This document shows, piece by piece, positions 30,771-39,729 of a stretch of 64,000 nucleotides of DNA. Under the pieces are notes generated by a model. The model made no database searches. It saw nothing but the letters and a program-made list of their open reading frames with translations, and had not been told where the DNA came from. The position numbers and the translations under genes were made by a program. The stretch lies in NCBI GenBank assembly GCA_023415835.1, contig JAEZJK010000015.1, positions 55,810 through 119,809 on the forward strand, read 5' to 3'. How positions within the stretch are numbered: position 1 is the first letter of the stretch; each line of letters starts with the position of its first letter. The stretch comes from Bacillota bacterium (GTDB taxonomy: Bacteria > Bacillota > UBA4882 > UBA8346).

Positions 30771-30799
30771 TTTACTCCCGGATCGGGCTGTGTTATAAT
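30771..30799 (+). promoter_or_regulatory. Promoter of the beta-barrel-like gene
   Basis: TTTACT (30771-30776), 17 bases, TATAAT (30794-30799) with a TGTG extension. The start TTG is 28 bases further. Confidence 0.65.
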
Positions 30800-30826
30800 T
30801 TGCCTAAAATACCGGGAGGGATATAA

Positions 30827-31483
30827 TTGAAGAGATTTTTGGCAATGGCTTTAGCTTTAATACTGGGTTTAGCGTCCGCGATCAGCGTGTCGGCGGCCCC
30901 AGTTGTTTTTTATCTTGATACGCTTCCCAGCGGGTCGGTTGAAACTTCAGTTAAAGCCGAAGGGGACGATTTGACCTTTACGATCGTTTCGGGAGGGACT
31001 ATGTTCGGTAAATTTAAAGTTGGAGCCGAATATGGGATTGGCAAAATCGAAGAAACCGGTGGCGATAAGGATGCATCCTTATGGAGCATTAAAGGTGGAT
31101 ATCGGCTCCTTGATTTACGGGCCACCAAATTGGATGGAATAGTCGCTTTAGTAAATGTTGGGACTGAAAAAGGGGGAGTAGAGACTGAATTAGACAGCAT
31201 TGATGTAGGTTTTGACTTCACCCAATATTTTTCGGAAAAGTTATTTTTGGCCGCTTCGGTTGTTTATTCTGTAGATAGCTCTTATGACTATGGTCCTGGC
31301 ACAGATAACGATGCGCCGGTCAGCCTTTACCGGGTAAAACTTCATTACCTCTTAAATGATAACTGGGGCGCGGTGCTTGGTTATACGGATTTGAATTATG
31401 AGTTTGATCATCCAAACCCTGCAGTTGGGAAAGTAGATGTATCCATGGGCGGTTGGAGTCTGGGAGCGCTTTATAAATTTTAA
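30827..31483 (+). CDS. Secreted beta-barrel-like protein, possible outer-membrane protein
   Basis: This 218-residue protein has a TTG start after GGGAGGG. A signal peptide (MKRFLAMALALILGLASAIS VSA) is followed by strands of alternating residues: GKFKVGAEYGIGKIEE, SLWSIKGGYRLLDL, DSIDVGFDFTQYFSEKLFLA, VSLYRVKLHYLLNDNWGAVL, and a last strand GGWSLGALYKF ending in Phe. A C-terminal aromatic residue after an amphipathic strand is the classic beta-barrel assembly signal. In a Firmicute this would need an outer membrane. No defined family is recognised. A terminator follows. Confidence 0.6.
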   Translation: MKRFLAMALALILGLASAISVSAAPVVFYLDTLPSGSVETSVKAEGDDLTFTIVSGGTMFGKFKVGAEYGIGKIEETGGDKDASLWSIKGGYRLLDLRATKLDGIVALVNVGTEKGGVETELDSIDVGFDFTQYFSEKLFLAASVVYSVDSSYDYGPGTDNDAPVSLYRVKLHYLLNDNWGAVLGYTDLNYEFDHPNPAVGKVDVSMGGWSLGALYKF

Positions 31484-31500
31484 GGGGTTGCAAAAAATAA

Positions 31501-31534
31501 AAAGCCTGTTCCTTGATGGGGGACGGGCTTTTTT
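31501..31534 (+). terminator. Terminator
   Basis: AAAGCCTGTTCC, 6-base loop, GGGGACGGGCTTT, then TTTATAT. Confidence 0.75.
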
Positions 31535-31557
31535 ATATCGTACCTTCATTTATTTTG

Positions 31558-31586
31558 TTGCGCCCCAAAAAGCATTGTGCTATAAT
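31558..31586 (+). promoter_or_regulatory. Promoter of rpmE
   Basis: TTGCGC (31558-31563), 17 bases, TATAAT (31581-31586); rpmE starts 40 bases later. Confidence 0.6.
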
Positions 31587-31625
31587 ATAAAAGTTAACAA
31601 GTAGGGGCGAGTGAGGTGACGCACG

Positions 31626-31826
31626 ATGAAGGAAGGCATTCATCCGAAATTTGATAAAGTTAAGGTGACCTGTGCCTGTGGAGAGAACTTTGAAACCGGT
31701 TCTACCAAAAAGGAGATCCGGGTTGAGATTTGTTCCAAATGTCACCCGATGTTTACCGGTAAACAACGGATTTTAGACAGCGGCGGTCAGGTGGAAAAGT
31801 TCAAGAAACGGTTGGAAAAAAAATAA
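31626..31826 (+). CDS. rpmE: Ribosomal protein bL31, zinc-binding type
   Basis: This 66-residue protein begins MKEGIHPKFDKVKVTCACGE. Cysteines at VTCACG and ICSKCHPMFTGKQRI make the zinc-binding (C+) form. Length and sequence are typical. It lies upstream of the DUF1385 gene, prfA and prmC, the usual order in Clostridia. A terminator and a repeat pair separate it from them. Confidence 0.95.
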   Translation: MKEGIHPKFDKVKVTCACGENFETGSTKKEIRVEICSKCHPMFTGKQRILDSGGQVEKFKKRLEKK

Positions 31827-31840
31827 TTCAAAATCAACTG

Positions 31841-31864
31841 CAGGCGAGGATAAATCCTCGCCTG
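31841..31864 (+). terminator. Terminator after rpmE
   Basis: CAGGCGAGGAT / ATCCTCGCCTG, a perfect 11-bp stem with a 2-base centre, followed by TTAACTATAT. Confidence 0.65.
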
Positions 31865-31939
31865 TTAACTATATACTTGATGATTTTTAACCTTAATGTT
31901 ACTATTGGAACGAAATATTTTTGATAGTTCTACGTTATA

Positions 31940-32023
31940 TAGGATGAAGTAAATTTCTTATCTAAGATTTGCATTCTTAAAGCCGAATGCAAACGGCATC
32001 AAATCGGAATTTACTTCATCCTA
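31940..32023. repeat. Nested palindrome, family A (84 bp)
   Basis: Terminal inverted repeats TAGGATGAAGTAAATT / AATTTACTTCATCCTA are perfect over 16 bp. Inside is a second hairpin, TTTGCATTC / GAATGCAAA. A second copy of the same length is at 63834-63917. Confidence 0.85.
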
Positions 32024-32034
32024 TTACAGCTGAA

Positions 32035-32116
32035 ATAAGTTGAATAAATTCATTAATTTTTCCATCATGGCCGGCTTTAGGGACATGATGGATATAAGAA
32101 ATTTAATTCAACTTAT
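32035..32116. repeat. Nested palindrome, family B (82 bp)
   Basis: ATAAGTTGAATAAATT / AATTTAATTCAACTTAT ends surround TCCATCATG / CATGATGGA. It lies directly after family A, as at the right end of the window (copies at 63748-63830 and 63929 onward). Confidence 0.85.
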
Positions 32117-32151
32117 ATAGTAATATATCTAATTCCTGGGAAGGTGTAATT

Positions 32152-33096
32152 ATGAAAAAACAGCCTGATTTTCAGTATGGCGGGCAAGCTGTAATCGAAG
32201 GTGTAATGATGCGTGGCCGCGATTATTTGGCGGTGGCCGTCCGTAAAAATGACGGCGAGATTGTGATCAAAAAGGATCCAGTCGGATCGATAACTAAAAA
32301 ATTTTCCTTTTTGAAGTGGCCTTTTTTAAGAGGGGTAGTTGCCCTGTGCGAGTCGTTCTCAATAGGGTTAAAAGCCTTGCTTTTTTCAGCGGATCAGTTT
32401 TTGGATGAAGAAGAGGAGTCGAAACTGTCCCCCTGGGAGACCACTTTAATGATTGGTTTTGCTGTGCTCATGACTGTACTGCTCTTTGTCGTGCTGCCGC
32501 TGTTTGGCCGAATGTTGTTGAGTAAGTTTTTGCCGGATCTATTTTGGGGGAACCTTTTCGAAAGCGTGTTACGGTTCGTGATTTTAATCGCTTATATAAT
32601 GTCGGTTTCCTTTTTGAAAGATATCAAAAGGGTCTTTGCTTATCATGGGGCCGAGCATAAAGTGATTAATGCTTTCGAAGCCAAAAAAGAGCTGACTGTG
32701 GCAAATGCCAGGGGTTACACTACCTTTCATCCGCGTTGCGGAACCAGCTTTTTATTATATGTGGTTATTGTCAGCGCAGTGGTTTTTAGTTTTCTGAAGT
32801 ATGATTCGGTTTTAATTAGATTGGCTTCACGAATCATATTGTTGCCGGTGGTCGCCGGTATTTCCTATGAGATCATTAAATTCACCGGTAAACATCGAGA
32901 TTTCTTCCTCTGGCGGTGGTTTACTATACCCGGGATTTGTTTACAGCGTTTGACCACCCGGGAACCGGATGACAGCCAGATCGAGGTTGCCATCAGCGCT
33001 TTGGAGGCGGTATTGGAAGAAGAAGCTCCTGTCATTGTAGGCGGGAAAGCATATAAGGGGGCTGTCGTTTCTCCCGAGCCGACCCCGGCGAATTAA
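32152..33096 (+). CDS. DUF1385 family membrane protein
   Basis: This 314-residue protein starts with the family motif FQYGGQAVIEGVMMRGRDYL and continues KWPFLRGVVALCESFSIGLK. Membrane segments lie at about 102-125 (TTLMIGFAVLMTVLLFVV), 135-165 and 195-220 (FLLYVVIVSAVVFSFLKY). Conserved AYHGAEHKVINAFEAKKELT and ARGYTTFHPRCGTSFLLYV carry His and Cys residues likely to be functional. The family is often found beside prfA and prmC in Firmicutes. Its biochemical role is not firmly established. Confidence 0.9.
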   Translation: MKKQPDFQYGGQAVIEGVMMRGRDYLAVAVRKNDGEIVIKKDPVGSITKKFSFLKWPFLRGVVALCESFSIGLKALLFSADQFLDEEEESKLSPWETTLMIGFAVLMTVLLFVVLPLFGRMLLSKFLPDLFWGNLFESVLRFVILIAYIMSVSFLKDIKRVFAYHGAEHKVINAFEAKKELTVANARGYTTFHPRCGTSFLLYVVIVSAVVFSFLKYDSVLIRLASRIILLPVVAGISYEIIKFTGKHRDFFLWRWFTIPGICLQRLTTREPDDSQIEVAISALEAVLEEEAPVIVGGKAYKGAVVSPEPTPAN

Positions 33097-33236
33097 AAAG
33101 AAGAGTTTGAAGGGTGAAGAGTAAAGGGTGAAATCACCCCATAGTTATTTCAAACTTCACATTTTACAATTCTTTTGGGGCAAGGGATCTGTTTTAGGGC
33201 TATTATTTTATTTAAATAAAAAATCACGGTGATTCG

Positions 33237-34304
33237 ATGTTAGATAAACTTACCGCTATTGAAGAAAAATATCATGAAATTAATAGTCAGCTCAGCGATC
33301 CGGCAGTCATTGCCGATCAGTCGCTCTTTCAAAAGCTGGCTAAAGCCCATTCCGCCATCAGCGAACTGGTTGAAACCTATCAAGAATTTAAACGGGTAAA
33401 GGAAGATCTGTCTACCGCCATTGAGATGTTGGAGGGTGAGAGCGGCGATTCCGCGAAGTTGCTTAAGGCTGAGATTGATCAGTTGGAGGCGGAAGAAGAG
33501 CAGCTTACCGGGAAACTAAAGCTGCTATTATTGCCGAAAGATCCGAATGATGAGAAGAACGTAATTATTGAGATCCGTGCCGGTACCGGGGGTGAGGAGG
33601 CTGCCCTTTTTGCCGGAGATCTTTTCCGGATGTATACCAGATATGCCGAGTCCAAGGGATGGCGGGTTGAGTTATTGAGCGGCAGCGAGTCGGATTTGGG
33701 CGGTTTCAAAGAAATCATTTTTATGATTGAAGGAGATCGCGTATATAGCAGGATGAAGTTTGAAAGCGGGGTTCACCGGGTACAACGGGTCCCCGAGACT
33801 GAAGCTGGCGGGAGGATTCATACCTCGGCGGCTACAGTCGCTGTATTGATTGAGGCGGAAGAAGTCGAGGTCGATATTAACCCAAATGACCTGAGAGTAG
33901 ATGTTTTCCGGGCCGGGGGCCATGGCGGCCAGTGTGTTAATACTACCGACTCGGCAGTCCGGATCACCCATCTTCCCACCGGTTTGGTAGTAACCTGTCA
34001 GGATGAAAAATCACAGCTTAAGAATAAGGAAAAAGCGATGAAAGTACTCCGGGCGCGGCTTTTAGACAAGTTCCAAAGCGAACAACATCAAGAGCAGGCC
34101 GAAGCTAGACGGAGCATGGTCGGGTCCGGCGATCGGAGCGAGCGGATCCGGACTTACAATTTCCCTCAAAACCGGCTGACCGACCACCGGATCAATCTTA
34201 CTTTATACCATCTTGAATCGATTATCGAGGGAAACCTGGACGAAGTGATTGAGCCCTTAATCACAGCCGAACAGGCGGATCGGTTAAGAAATGTCGATCA
34301 GTAA
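33237..34304 (+). CDS. prfA: Peptide chain release factor 1
   Basis: This 355-residue protein ends translation at UAA and UAG codons. The catalytic GGQ loop is in FRAGGHGGQCVNTTDSAVRI; here the residue after GGQ is Cys, whereas Hydrogen-bonding Gly/His/Val variants occur elsewhere. RSMVGSGDRSERIRTYNFPQ and NRLTDHRINLTLY are classical RF1 segments. The last 14 bases overlap prmC, which encodes the enzyme that methylates the GGQ glutamine. Confidence 0.95.
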   Translation: MLDKLTAIEEKYHEINSQLSDPAVIADQSLFQKLAKAHSAISELVETYQEFKRVKEDLSTAIEMLEGESGDSAKLLKAEIDQLEAEEEQLTGKLKLLLLPKDPNDEKNVIIEIRAGTGGEEAALFAGDLFRMYTRYAESKGWRVELLSGSESDLGGFKEIIFMIEGDRVYSRMKFESGVHRVQRVPETEAGGRIHTSAATVAVLIEAEEVEVDINPNDLRVDVFRAGGHGGQCVNTTDSAVRITHLPTGLVVTCQDEKSQLKNKEKAMKVLRARLLDKFQSEQHQEQAEARRSMVGSGDRSERIRTYNFPQNRLTDHRINLTLYHLESIIEGNLDEVIEPLITAEQADRLRNVDQ

Positions 34305-35166
34305 TTTGACTATCGGAAGTATTATCACCAAAACCGTTCCTTTCTTAAAAGAAAAAGGCCTGCTTAACCCGAGGTTGGAAGCTGATTTACTGCTGGCGGG
34401 AACCTTAAACGTTCCCCGGGTCAAGCTATATTCGGAGTGGGACCGGCCTTTGGAACCGGCAGAGGTGCAACAATACCGTGAAATAATTATAAAACGGGTT
34501 CAAGGTTGGCCCCTTGCCTATTTGACCGGGAAGAAATCTTTTTTGAGTTGGGAATTTGAGGTTACTCCGGCGGTATTAATTCCCCGGCCTGAGACCGAAT
34601 TACTGGTGGAAGCGGTAGTGGAGGCGGCCAGGGAACGCCAGGGAATAACAGCGGCCGACGTGGGGACTGGGAGCGGCGTGATAGCGATTGCCCTCGCCAA
34701 ACTACTTCCCGGTAGTACCTGGTATGCCTTGGACTTGTCTCCTGACGCTTTAGCGGTGGCCGAGGCCAATGCCGTCCAATTGGGAGTAGAGCGGCAAATT
34801 CGATTTATGGCCGGCGACTTGCTGGGACCGGTAGCGGATTCAGGAGTCAGCTTTGATATAATCGTGTCCAATCCGCCCTATATCCCCTCCGCTACAATTA
34901 CGTCACTCCAGCCCGAGGTACGGCGGGAACCGTTATTGGCCCTTGACGGAGGTTCGGATGGACTCGATCTTTACCGTAAGTTATTGCCCCAAGCCAGGGA
35001 GTTGTTGGCCACCGACGGTATAATTGCCGTAGAACACGGTTTTGACCAACGGAATCTTTTGGAAGGATTATTTAAAGAGGCGGGGTTCCTCTCCCAGTCC
35101 ATTTCCGATTTGGCGGGTTTGGATCGAATTATGATCGGGCGAAAATCCGGTGAATCTTATGCATGA
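34291..35166 (+). CDS. prmC: Release factor glutamine methyltransferase
   Basis: This 291-residue protein has an N-terminal helical domain (residues 1-80, TIGSIITKTVPFLKEKGLLN) and a Rossmann domain with VLIPRPETELLVEAV, ADVGTGSGVIAIALAKLLPG and the catalytic IIVSNPPYIPS. It modifies the Gln of the GGQ loop in RF1 and RF2. It overlaps prfA at the front and hypA at the end, so the hyp genes may share its transcript. Confidence 0.95.
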   Translation: MSISNLTIGSIITKTVPFLKEKGLLNPRLEADLLLAGTLNVPRVKLYSEWDRPLEPAEVQQYREIIIKRVQGWPLAYLTGKKSFLSWEFEVTPAVLIPRPETELLVEAVVEAARERQGITAADVGTGSGVIAIALAKLLPGSTWYALDLSPDALAVAEANAVQLGVERQIRFMAGDLLGPVADSGVSFDIIVSNPPYIPSATITSLQPEVRREPLLALDGGSDGLDLYRKLLPQARELLATDGIIAVEHGFDQRNLLEGLFKEAGFLSQSISDLAGLDRIMIGRKSGESYA

Positions 35167-35500
35167 GTTGGCTTTGACTGAAAAAATAATCAAACTGGTT
35201 CTGGCTGAGGCTGAGACCCATCAAGCCCAAAGAATAACCAAGATTAAAATTAGCATCGGAGAGTTGTCCGGGATGATCGAGGATTGCGTCACCTATTATT
35301 TTCAACTTTCTACCCAGGGCACAATCGCTGCCGGTGCCGAGCTGGAATTCGTCAAATGCAAGGCCAGGCTTTTTTGCCCCACTTGCGAGCGGCAGTTTGA
35401 AAAAAGCCAGCGGGATTTTAATTGCCCTGAATGCGGCGGCCTAGGTAGGCTGACCGATACTGGCCGGGAATGTTTTGTTGAAAGTATTGAGGTAGAATGA
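35159..35500 (+). CDS. hypA: Hydrogenase nickel insertion protein HypA
   Basis: This 113-residue protein starts at ATG 35159 because HypA must begin Met-His-Glu (MHELALTEKIIKLVLAEA); His2 and the N-terminal amine bind nickel. The zinc site is FCPTCERQFEKSQRDFNCPECG. It delivers nickel, with HypB, to the [NiFe]-hydrogenase large subunit. It overlaps prmC by 8 bases and hypB by 4. Confidence 0.9.
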   Translation: MHELALTEKIIKLVLAEAETHQAQRITKIKISIGELSGMIEDCVTYYFQLSTQGTIAAGAELEFVKCKARLFCPTCERQFEKSQRDFNCPECGGLGRLTDTGRECFVESIEVE

Positions 35501-36156
35501 TGGAGATTGATATCGGACGAGGCCTATTTGCCTTGGAAGCTGAACTGGCCGAGGCGAACCGTAAATTATTTAAAGAACGGGGACTGATCGCCTTAAACTT
35601 ATTGGCAGCCCCCGGAGCCGGCAAAACCAGCCTGATCCGTAATACGGTCCCGCTCCTTAAACAACGGACCGCGGTGATCGAAGGTGACCCGGCTTCAAGT
35701 ATTGATACGGATTTACTTAATTCCCTTGGGATACCCGCCTATCAAATAAATACCGAGGGTGGCTGCCACCTGGAAGCCCCCATGGTCTCCAAGGCTTTGG
35801 AGAATTTCCACCCTAAGCCGGGGACTTTGTTAATCATCGAAAACATTGGCAACCTGATTTGTACGGCTAGTTTTCCTTTGGGAGAATCAATCCGGGTGGT
35901 GATGGTCGGCGTCAGCGAAGGTGACGATAAACCTTTCAAATACCCTGATATTTTTCAGGGGGCGGATGCTGTGATTCTTAATAAAATCGATTTGCAACCC
36001 TTCGTTGATTTTGATTTGAAACGGTTCCGCCAGGGGATCGGGACGCTCCGGCCGGACATTCCCATCTTTGAAATCTCCTGTAGGACAGGGAGCGGTTTGG
36101 CGGCTTGGGCTCAGTGGTTGGAGCGGATCGTCGGGGTGCTTCGGGAAGAAGGCTAA
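35497..36156 (+). CDS. hypB: Hydrogenase nickel GTPase HypB
   Basis: This 219-residue protein has Walker A NLLAAPGAGKTSLIRNTV, the metal-site motif NTEGGCHLEAPMV, IENIGNLICTASFPLGE, and the guanine motif VILNKIDLQP. The N-terminal high-affinity nickel motif (CxxCGC) and any His-rich tail are missing, so it depends on the shared Cys-His GTPase-domain metal site. It works with HypA for nickel insertion. It overlaps hypA by 4 bases. Confidence 0.95.
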   Translation: MMEIDIGRGLFALEAELAEANRKLFKERGLIALNLLAAPGAGKTSLIRNTVPLLKQRTAVIEGDPASSIDTDLLNSLGIPAYQINTEGGCHLEAPMVSKALENFHPKPGTLLIIENIGNLICTASFPLGESIRVVMVGVSEGDDKPFKYPDIFQGADAVILNKIDLQPFVDFDLKRFRQGIGTLRPDIPIFEISCRTGSGLAAWAQWLERIVGVLREEG

Positions 36157-36163
36157 GTGGGTT

Positions 36164-38446
36164 ATGGAACGTTGGCGGTTAATAATTACCGGCTTGGTGC
36201 AAGGGGTGGGTTTCCGTCCCTTTTTGTATAATCTGGCCTGCAAACATCGGCTGCGCGGATGGGTCAGGAATAATTCCGCCGGAGTAGAGGTGGAAATTGA
36301 GGGCAAAACTGAAAACCTACGCGGGTTTTTGGATGCAATCAACAATGAAGCCCCGACAGCCGCTCAAATCGAAACTATTACTTCTGTGACGCTTCCAATT
36401 CGGCAAACCGAGGCCGAATTTAAAATTATCCCCAGCGAAGCCGGGGGCGTCTCCGGATCGCCCCTCCCCGACCAAGGAATCTGCGGCCAATGCATTACTG
36501 AGTTTAATAACCCGGGGGACAGGCGTTATCGGCATCCTTTTAACAGCTGTACCGAATGCGGCCCTCGCTTTACCATTATCGAGGATCTGCCCTTTGACAG
36601 AATCCGCACCAGTATGGGCGAATATCGGCTTTGCGATCGGTGCCAGGCTGAATACTCCGATTTTACGGATCGCCGTTTCCATGCCCAAACCATCGCTTGC
36701 CCCCAATGTGGCCCCCTTATTTGGCTCACCGGCCCTCAAGGCCAAAAGTTAGCTGAAGACCCCGAACAGGGAGCCCGCCGTATTCTAAAGGCGGGCGGTA
36801 TATTAGGGCTCAAAGGGATTGGCGGTTACCATCTGGCGGTGGACGCTTTTTTCAACCAAGCCGTCTTAAGGTTGAGAAGGCTTAAAGAACGGGATCGTCG
36901 GCCTTTTGCGGTTCTTTTTCGGGATTTGGATGTTATTAAAGAACATTGCCTGGTCTCTGCCGCAGAAGAGCGATTACTCCTTGATCCGGCCCGGCCAATT
37001 GTACTGCTTAGACAAAAAGCCGACAGTCATTTAGCGAAGGCGGTGAATACCGGTTTAAGGGAGATTGGCGCCTTTCTGCCTTATACAGGAATTCAGTTGC
37101 TCCTTTTTGATAAGGATTTAACAGCCTTAGTGATGACCAGCGGGAACCGGTCAGGCGAGCCGTTGACGGTTGATAACTCGGCGGCTTTTTGTACTTTGGG
37201 TTCGATGGTCGATGGTTTTTTATCGCATGACCGTAAGATCAATTGGCGCTGCGACGACTCGGTCGTCCGGGTACAGAAAGGCACTACCATTGGAATCCGG
37301 CGTTCGCGAGGCTATGTACCGTCTCCGGTAAAATTGAACCGGGCTTTAGTACCGTTGCTGGCCTGCGGGGCTCAACAAAAAAATACTTTTGCTTTGGCCA
37401 AAGGGGATCGGGTGTACTTAAGCGCCCATCAAGGTGATTTGAACAATTTTTCAGCCTTTCAGAATTATCAGGAAACTATCAGCCGTTATCAACGTTTATT
37501 AGGGTGTTACCCCGAATACGCGGTTCACGATCTTCATCCCGATTATAACTCGACAAATTATGCCCTTAGTTTGGGACTACCGACAGTTGGTGTTCAACAC
37601 CACTTGGCTCATTTGGGGACCGTCGTCGCCGAGCGGCAGATCCATGGTACTATTATCGGAGTCTCCCTGGATGGTTCCGGTTACGGCACCGACGGGAAAA
37701 TATGGGGCGGCGAGTTTTTTACCGGTTCGGAATGTTCTTGGGCAAGGAAGGGACACCTCAAGTATTATCCGCTTCCCGGCGGGGAAGCCGCGGTCCGGGA
37801 ACCCTGGCGGATGGCCGCAGCTTATTTGGACGTGGTGGCGCCGGATCTATTGAGAAATTGGCTGGATAAAAACGAGCTTGAACAAAGATGGGATATCTTA
37901 CGCTTGGCGATCAAACAAGGGATTAATGCACCGGAAACTTCATCGATGGGAAGGTTCTTCGACGCCGCCGCCGCTTTAACGGGAAATCTGAAAGAGGTCT
38001 CTTATGAAGGAGAAGCCGCGGTTTGGTTTGAACATCAAGCTGACCTGACTCATCCTGGCGAATATCAAATTGAAATTTATTCCGATGAGAGTAGATTTCA
38101 GATTGATCCCGGCGTGATTTTAAAACAAGTCGCTCAGGATTTGGCCGTTCTTAGCATCGGAGCGATTAGCGCTAAGTTCCACCGGACTATTGCGGCTTTA
38201 ATCGAGGAAGTTTGCCTTAGATTAAAAGTCGAATTACAAACCGATCAGGTGGTTTTCAGCGGCGGTGTTTTTCAGAACCGGCTCTTGCTTGATTTAGCTT
38301 GGGAACGTTTGGAACGAAAGGGTTTTAAAGTTTTTGTGCCGGAGGTGGTCCCAATGAACGACGCCGGGATTGCCTTAGGCCAGGCATGGCTAGGCAGCTT
38401 AATGATTGAGAGGGGAATTGAGGATGTGTTTAGCGGTACCCGGTGA
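36164..38446 (+). CDS. hypF: Carbamoyltransferase HypF
   Basis: The start is ATG 36164; the frame is open further up but would overlap hypB. The 760-residue product makes the CN ligands' precursor from carbamoyl phosphate and ATP, passing it to HypE. Domain order: acylphosphatase (LIITGLVQGVGFRPFLYNLA, 1-90); two zinc fingers (CGQCITEFN ... SCTECGPRF; CDRCQAEY ... ACPQCGP); YrdC-like adenylation (KGIGGYHLAVDAFFNQAVLR, PFAVLFRDLD); and a Kae1-like domain (VGVQHHLAHLGTVVAE, GVSLDGSGYGTDGKIWGGEF). All landmarks are present. It overlaps hypC by 23 bases. Confidence 0.95.
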   Translation: MERWRLIITGLVQGVGFRPFLYNLACKHRLRGWVRNNSAGVEVEIEGKTENLRGFLDAINNEAPTAAQIETITSVTLPIRQTEAEFKIIPSEAGGVSGSPLPDQGICGQCITEFNNPGDRRYRHPFNSCTECGPRFTIIEDLPFDRIRTSMGEYRLCDRCQAEYSDFTDRRFHAQTIACPQCGPLIWLTGPQGQKLAEDPEQGARRILKAGGILGLKGIGGYHLAVDAFFNQAVLRLRRLKERDRRPFAVLFRDLDVIKEHCLVSAAEERLLLDPARPIVLLRQKADSHLAKAVNTGLREIGAFLPYTGIQLLLFDKDLTALVMTSGNRSGEPLTVDNSAAFCTLGSMVDGFLSHDRKINWRCDDSVVRVQKGTTIGIRRSRGYVPSPVKLNRALVPLLACGAQQKNTFALAKGDRVYLSAHQGDLNNFSAFQNYQETISRYQRLLGCYPEYAVHDLHPDYNSTNYALSLGLPTVGVQHHLAHLGTVVAERQIHGTIIGVSLDGSGYGTDGKIWGGEFFTGSECSWARKGHLKYYPLPGGEAAVREPWRMAAAYLDVVAPDLLRNWLDKNELEQRWDILRLAIKQGINAPETSSMGRFFDAAAALTGNLKEVSYEGEAAVWFEHQADLTHPGEYQIEIYSDESRFQIDPGVILKQVAQDLAVLSIGAISAKFHRTIAALIEEVCLRLKVELQTDQVVFSGGVFQNRLLLDLAWERLERKGFKVFVPEVVPMNDAGIALGQAWLGSLMIERGIEDVFSGTR

Positions 38447-38648
38447 GATTGTGAAAATTGAAGGAAGCAAAGCTGAAGTGAGCTTTTCTGGAGCAATCCG
38501 GATCGCTGATTTGAGTTTAGTTACAGGAGCAAAACTTGGGGATTATGTACTGGTCCATGCCGGATGCGCCATTCAAATTATTCCCCCTGATGAAGCACTG
38601 GAAAGTATCAAGTTATTTGAGGAGATTTTTAGCGATACTGATGAATGA
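38424..38648 (+). CDS. hypC: Hydrogenase assembly chaperone HypC
   Basis: This 74-residue protein starts at ATG 38424 so that the essential Cys is residue 2 (MCLAVPGEIVKIEG). It carries the Fe(CN)2CO unit with HypD. The rest (YVLVHAGCAIQIIPPDEALE) is typical. It overlaps hypF and hypD. Confidence 0.95.
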   Translation: MCLAVPGEIVKIEGSKAEVSFSGAIRIADLSLVTGAKLGDYVLVHAGCAIQIIPPDEALESIKLFEEIFSDTDE

Positions 38649-39729
38649 TTTAAATCAATACCTGGAAAAGATCCGGACTTTATTTTCGGAGCTTGAGTGC
38701 ACCTTGATGGAGGTCTGCGGGACCCATACTCATGCGATCCGCCGAGCTGGTATTCACCAGTTGTTACCGGCCGGAGTTCGTTTATTGTCTGGACCGGGCT
38801 GTCCGATTTGCGTTACCGGGAGCGGCTATATTGAGCAAGCAATCCAGCTGAGCCGCGAACCGAAACTAACCATCGCCACCTTTGGAGACCTGTTACGGGT
38901 TCCGGGCAATACCTCCAACCTTGCTTCAGCTAGGGCGGAAGGTTCCAAAATCAAGGTGGTTTATTCACCGTTGGATGCATTAACCATTGCCCAAAAAAAT
39001 CCTGAAGCTGAAGTGGTTTTTTTAGGGGTCGGTTTTGAGACGACTGCTCCGGCGGTGGCTTTGGCAGTAAAGCAAGCGCGGCAAGGAAATATCCGTAATT
39101 TTTCAATTCTACCCGCTTTTAAAGTTTTAAAACCGGCCTTGGAGATTATACTGAAAAGTCCCTCGGTAAACATCAATGGCTTAATTGCTCCTGGACATTT
39201 GAGCGTGATTACGGGGGCGGATTCCTTCGCTTTTTTGGCGGAGCAATACCGGCTGCCAACTGTAATTACTGGGTTTAAGCCTGAAGAGATTTGGCTTGGG
39301 ATCACTGCTTTGTTGAAACAGATTAATCAGGGCAGGGCTATACTGGAAAATAAATACACCAAGGTTGTGACGGACGGGGGAAATGAATTAGCCCAGCAGC
39401 TTTTAAAAGAAGTGTTCCAACCTGAAAACGCCGAATGGCGGGGCTTGGGTGTGATTGAAAAATCCGGTTTGGGCTTAGCAGATCCTTTTTTGAAATATGA
39501 CTCCCGGAAACGGTTTGGGTTAACGGAGATTATTTCATTGGAGCCATTAGGTTGCCGTTGCGGAGAGATTTTAATCGGTAAAGCAATGCCGGAAGAATGC
39601 CCGCTTTTCGGCGGGGAATGTACCCCGGAAAATCCGGTCGGACCTTGTATGGTATCAGCTGAAGGGTCTTGCGCCGCACATTATTATTATCGGAGTGAAG
39701 TTAATGGCCGTAAAAATCAGGCTGGCTGA
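38641..39729 (+). CDS. hypD: Hydrogenase maturation factor HypD
   Basis: This 362-residue protein starts at ATG 38641, which gives the normal length. Motifs: MEVCGTHTHAIRRAGIHQLL, SGPGCPICVTGSGYIEQAIQ, GVGFETTAPAVALAV, INGLIAPGHLSVITGADSF and a C-terminal Cys cluster (PLGCRCGEILIGKAMPEECP, FGGECTPENPVGPCMVSAEG) for the [4Fe-4S] centre. It is the scaffold on which Fe(CN)2CO is built. It overlaps hypC by 8 and hypE by 26 bases. Confidence 0.95.
   Translation: MNDLNQYLEKIRTLFSELECTLMEVCGTHTHAIRRAGIHQLLPAGVRLLSGPGCPICVTGSGYIEQAIQLSREPKLTIATFGDLLRVPGNTSNLASARAEGSKIKVVYSPLDALTIAQKNPEAEVVFLGVGFETTAPAVALAVKQARQGNIRNFSILPAFKVLKPALEIILKSPSVNINGLIAPGHLSVITGADSFAFLAEQYRLPTVITGFKPEEIWLGITALLKQINQGRAILENKYTKVVTDGGNELAQQLLKEVFQPENAEWRGLGVIEKSGLGLADPFLKYDSRKRFGLTEIISLEPLGCRCGEILIGKAMPEECPLFGGECTPENPVGPCMVSAEGSCAAHYYYRSEVNGRKNQAG

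Noticed and set aside
30591..30830. 79-residue ORF before the beta-barrel-like gene
   Set aside because: Cys/Phe-rich composition, no Shine-Dalgarno, and it covers the promoter and Shine-Dalgarno of the next gene.
31940..32116. Insertion sequence ends
   Set aside because: Inverted ends are only about 84 bp apart and no transposase ORF exists, so a full IS is not supported.
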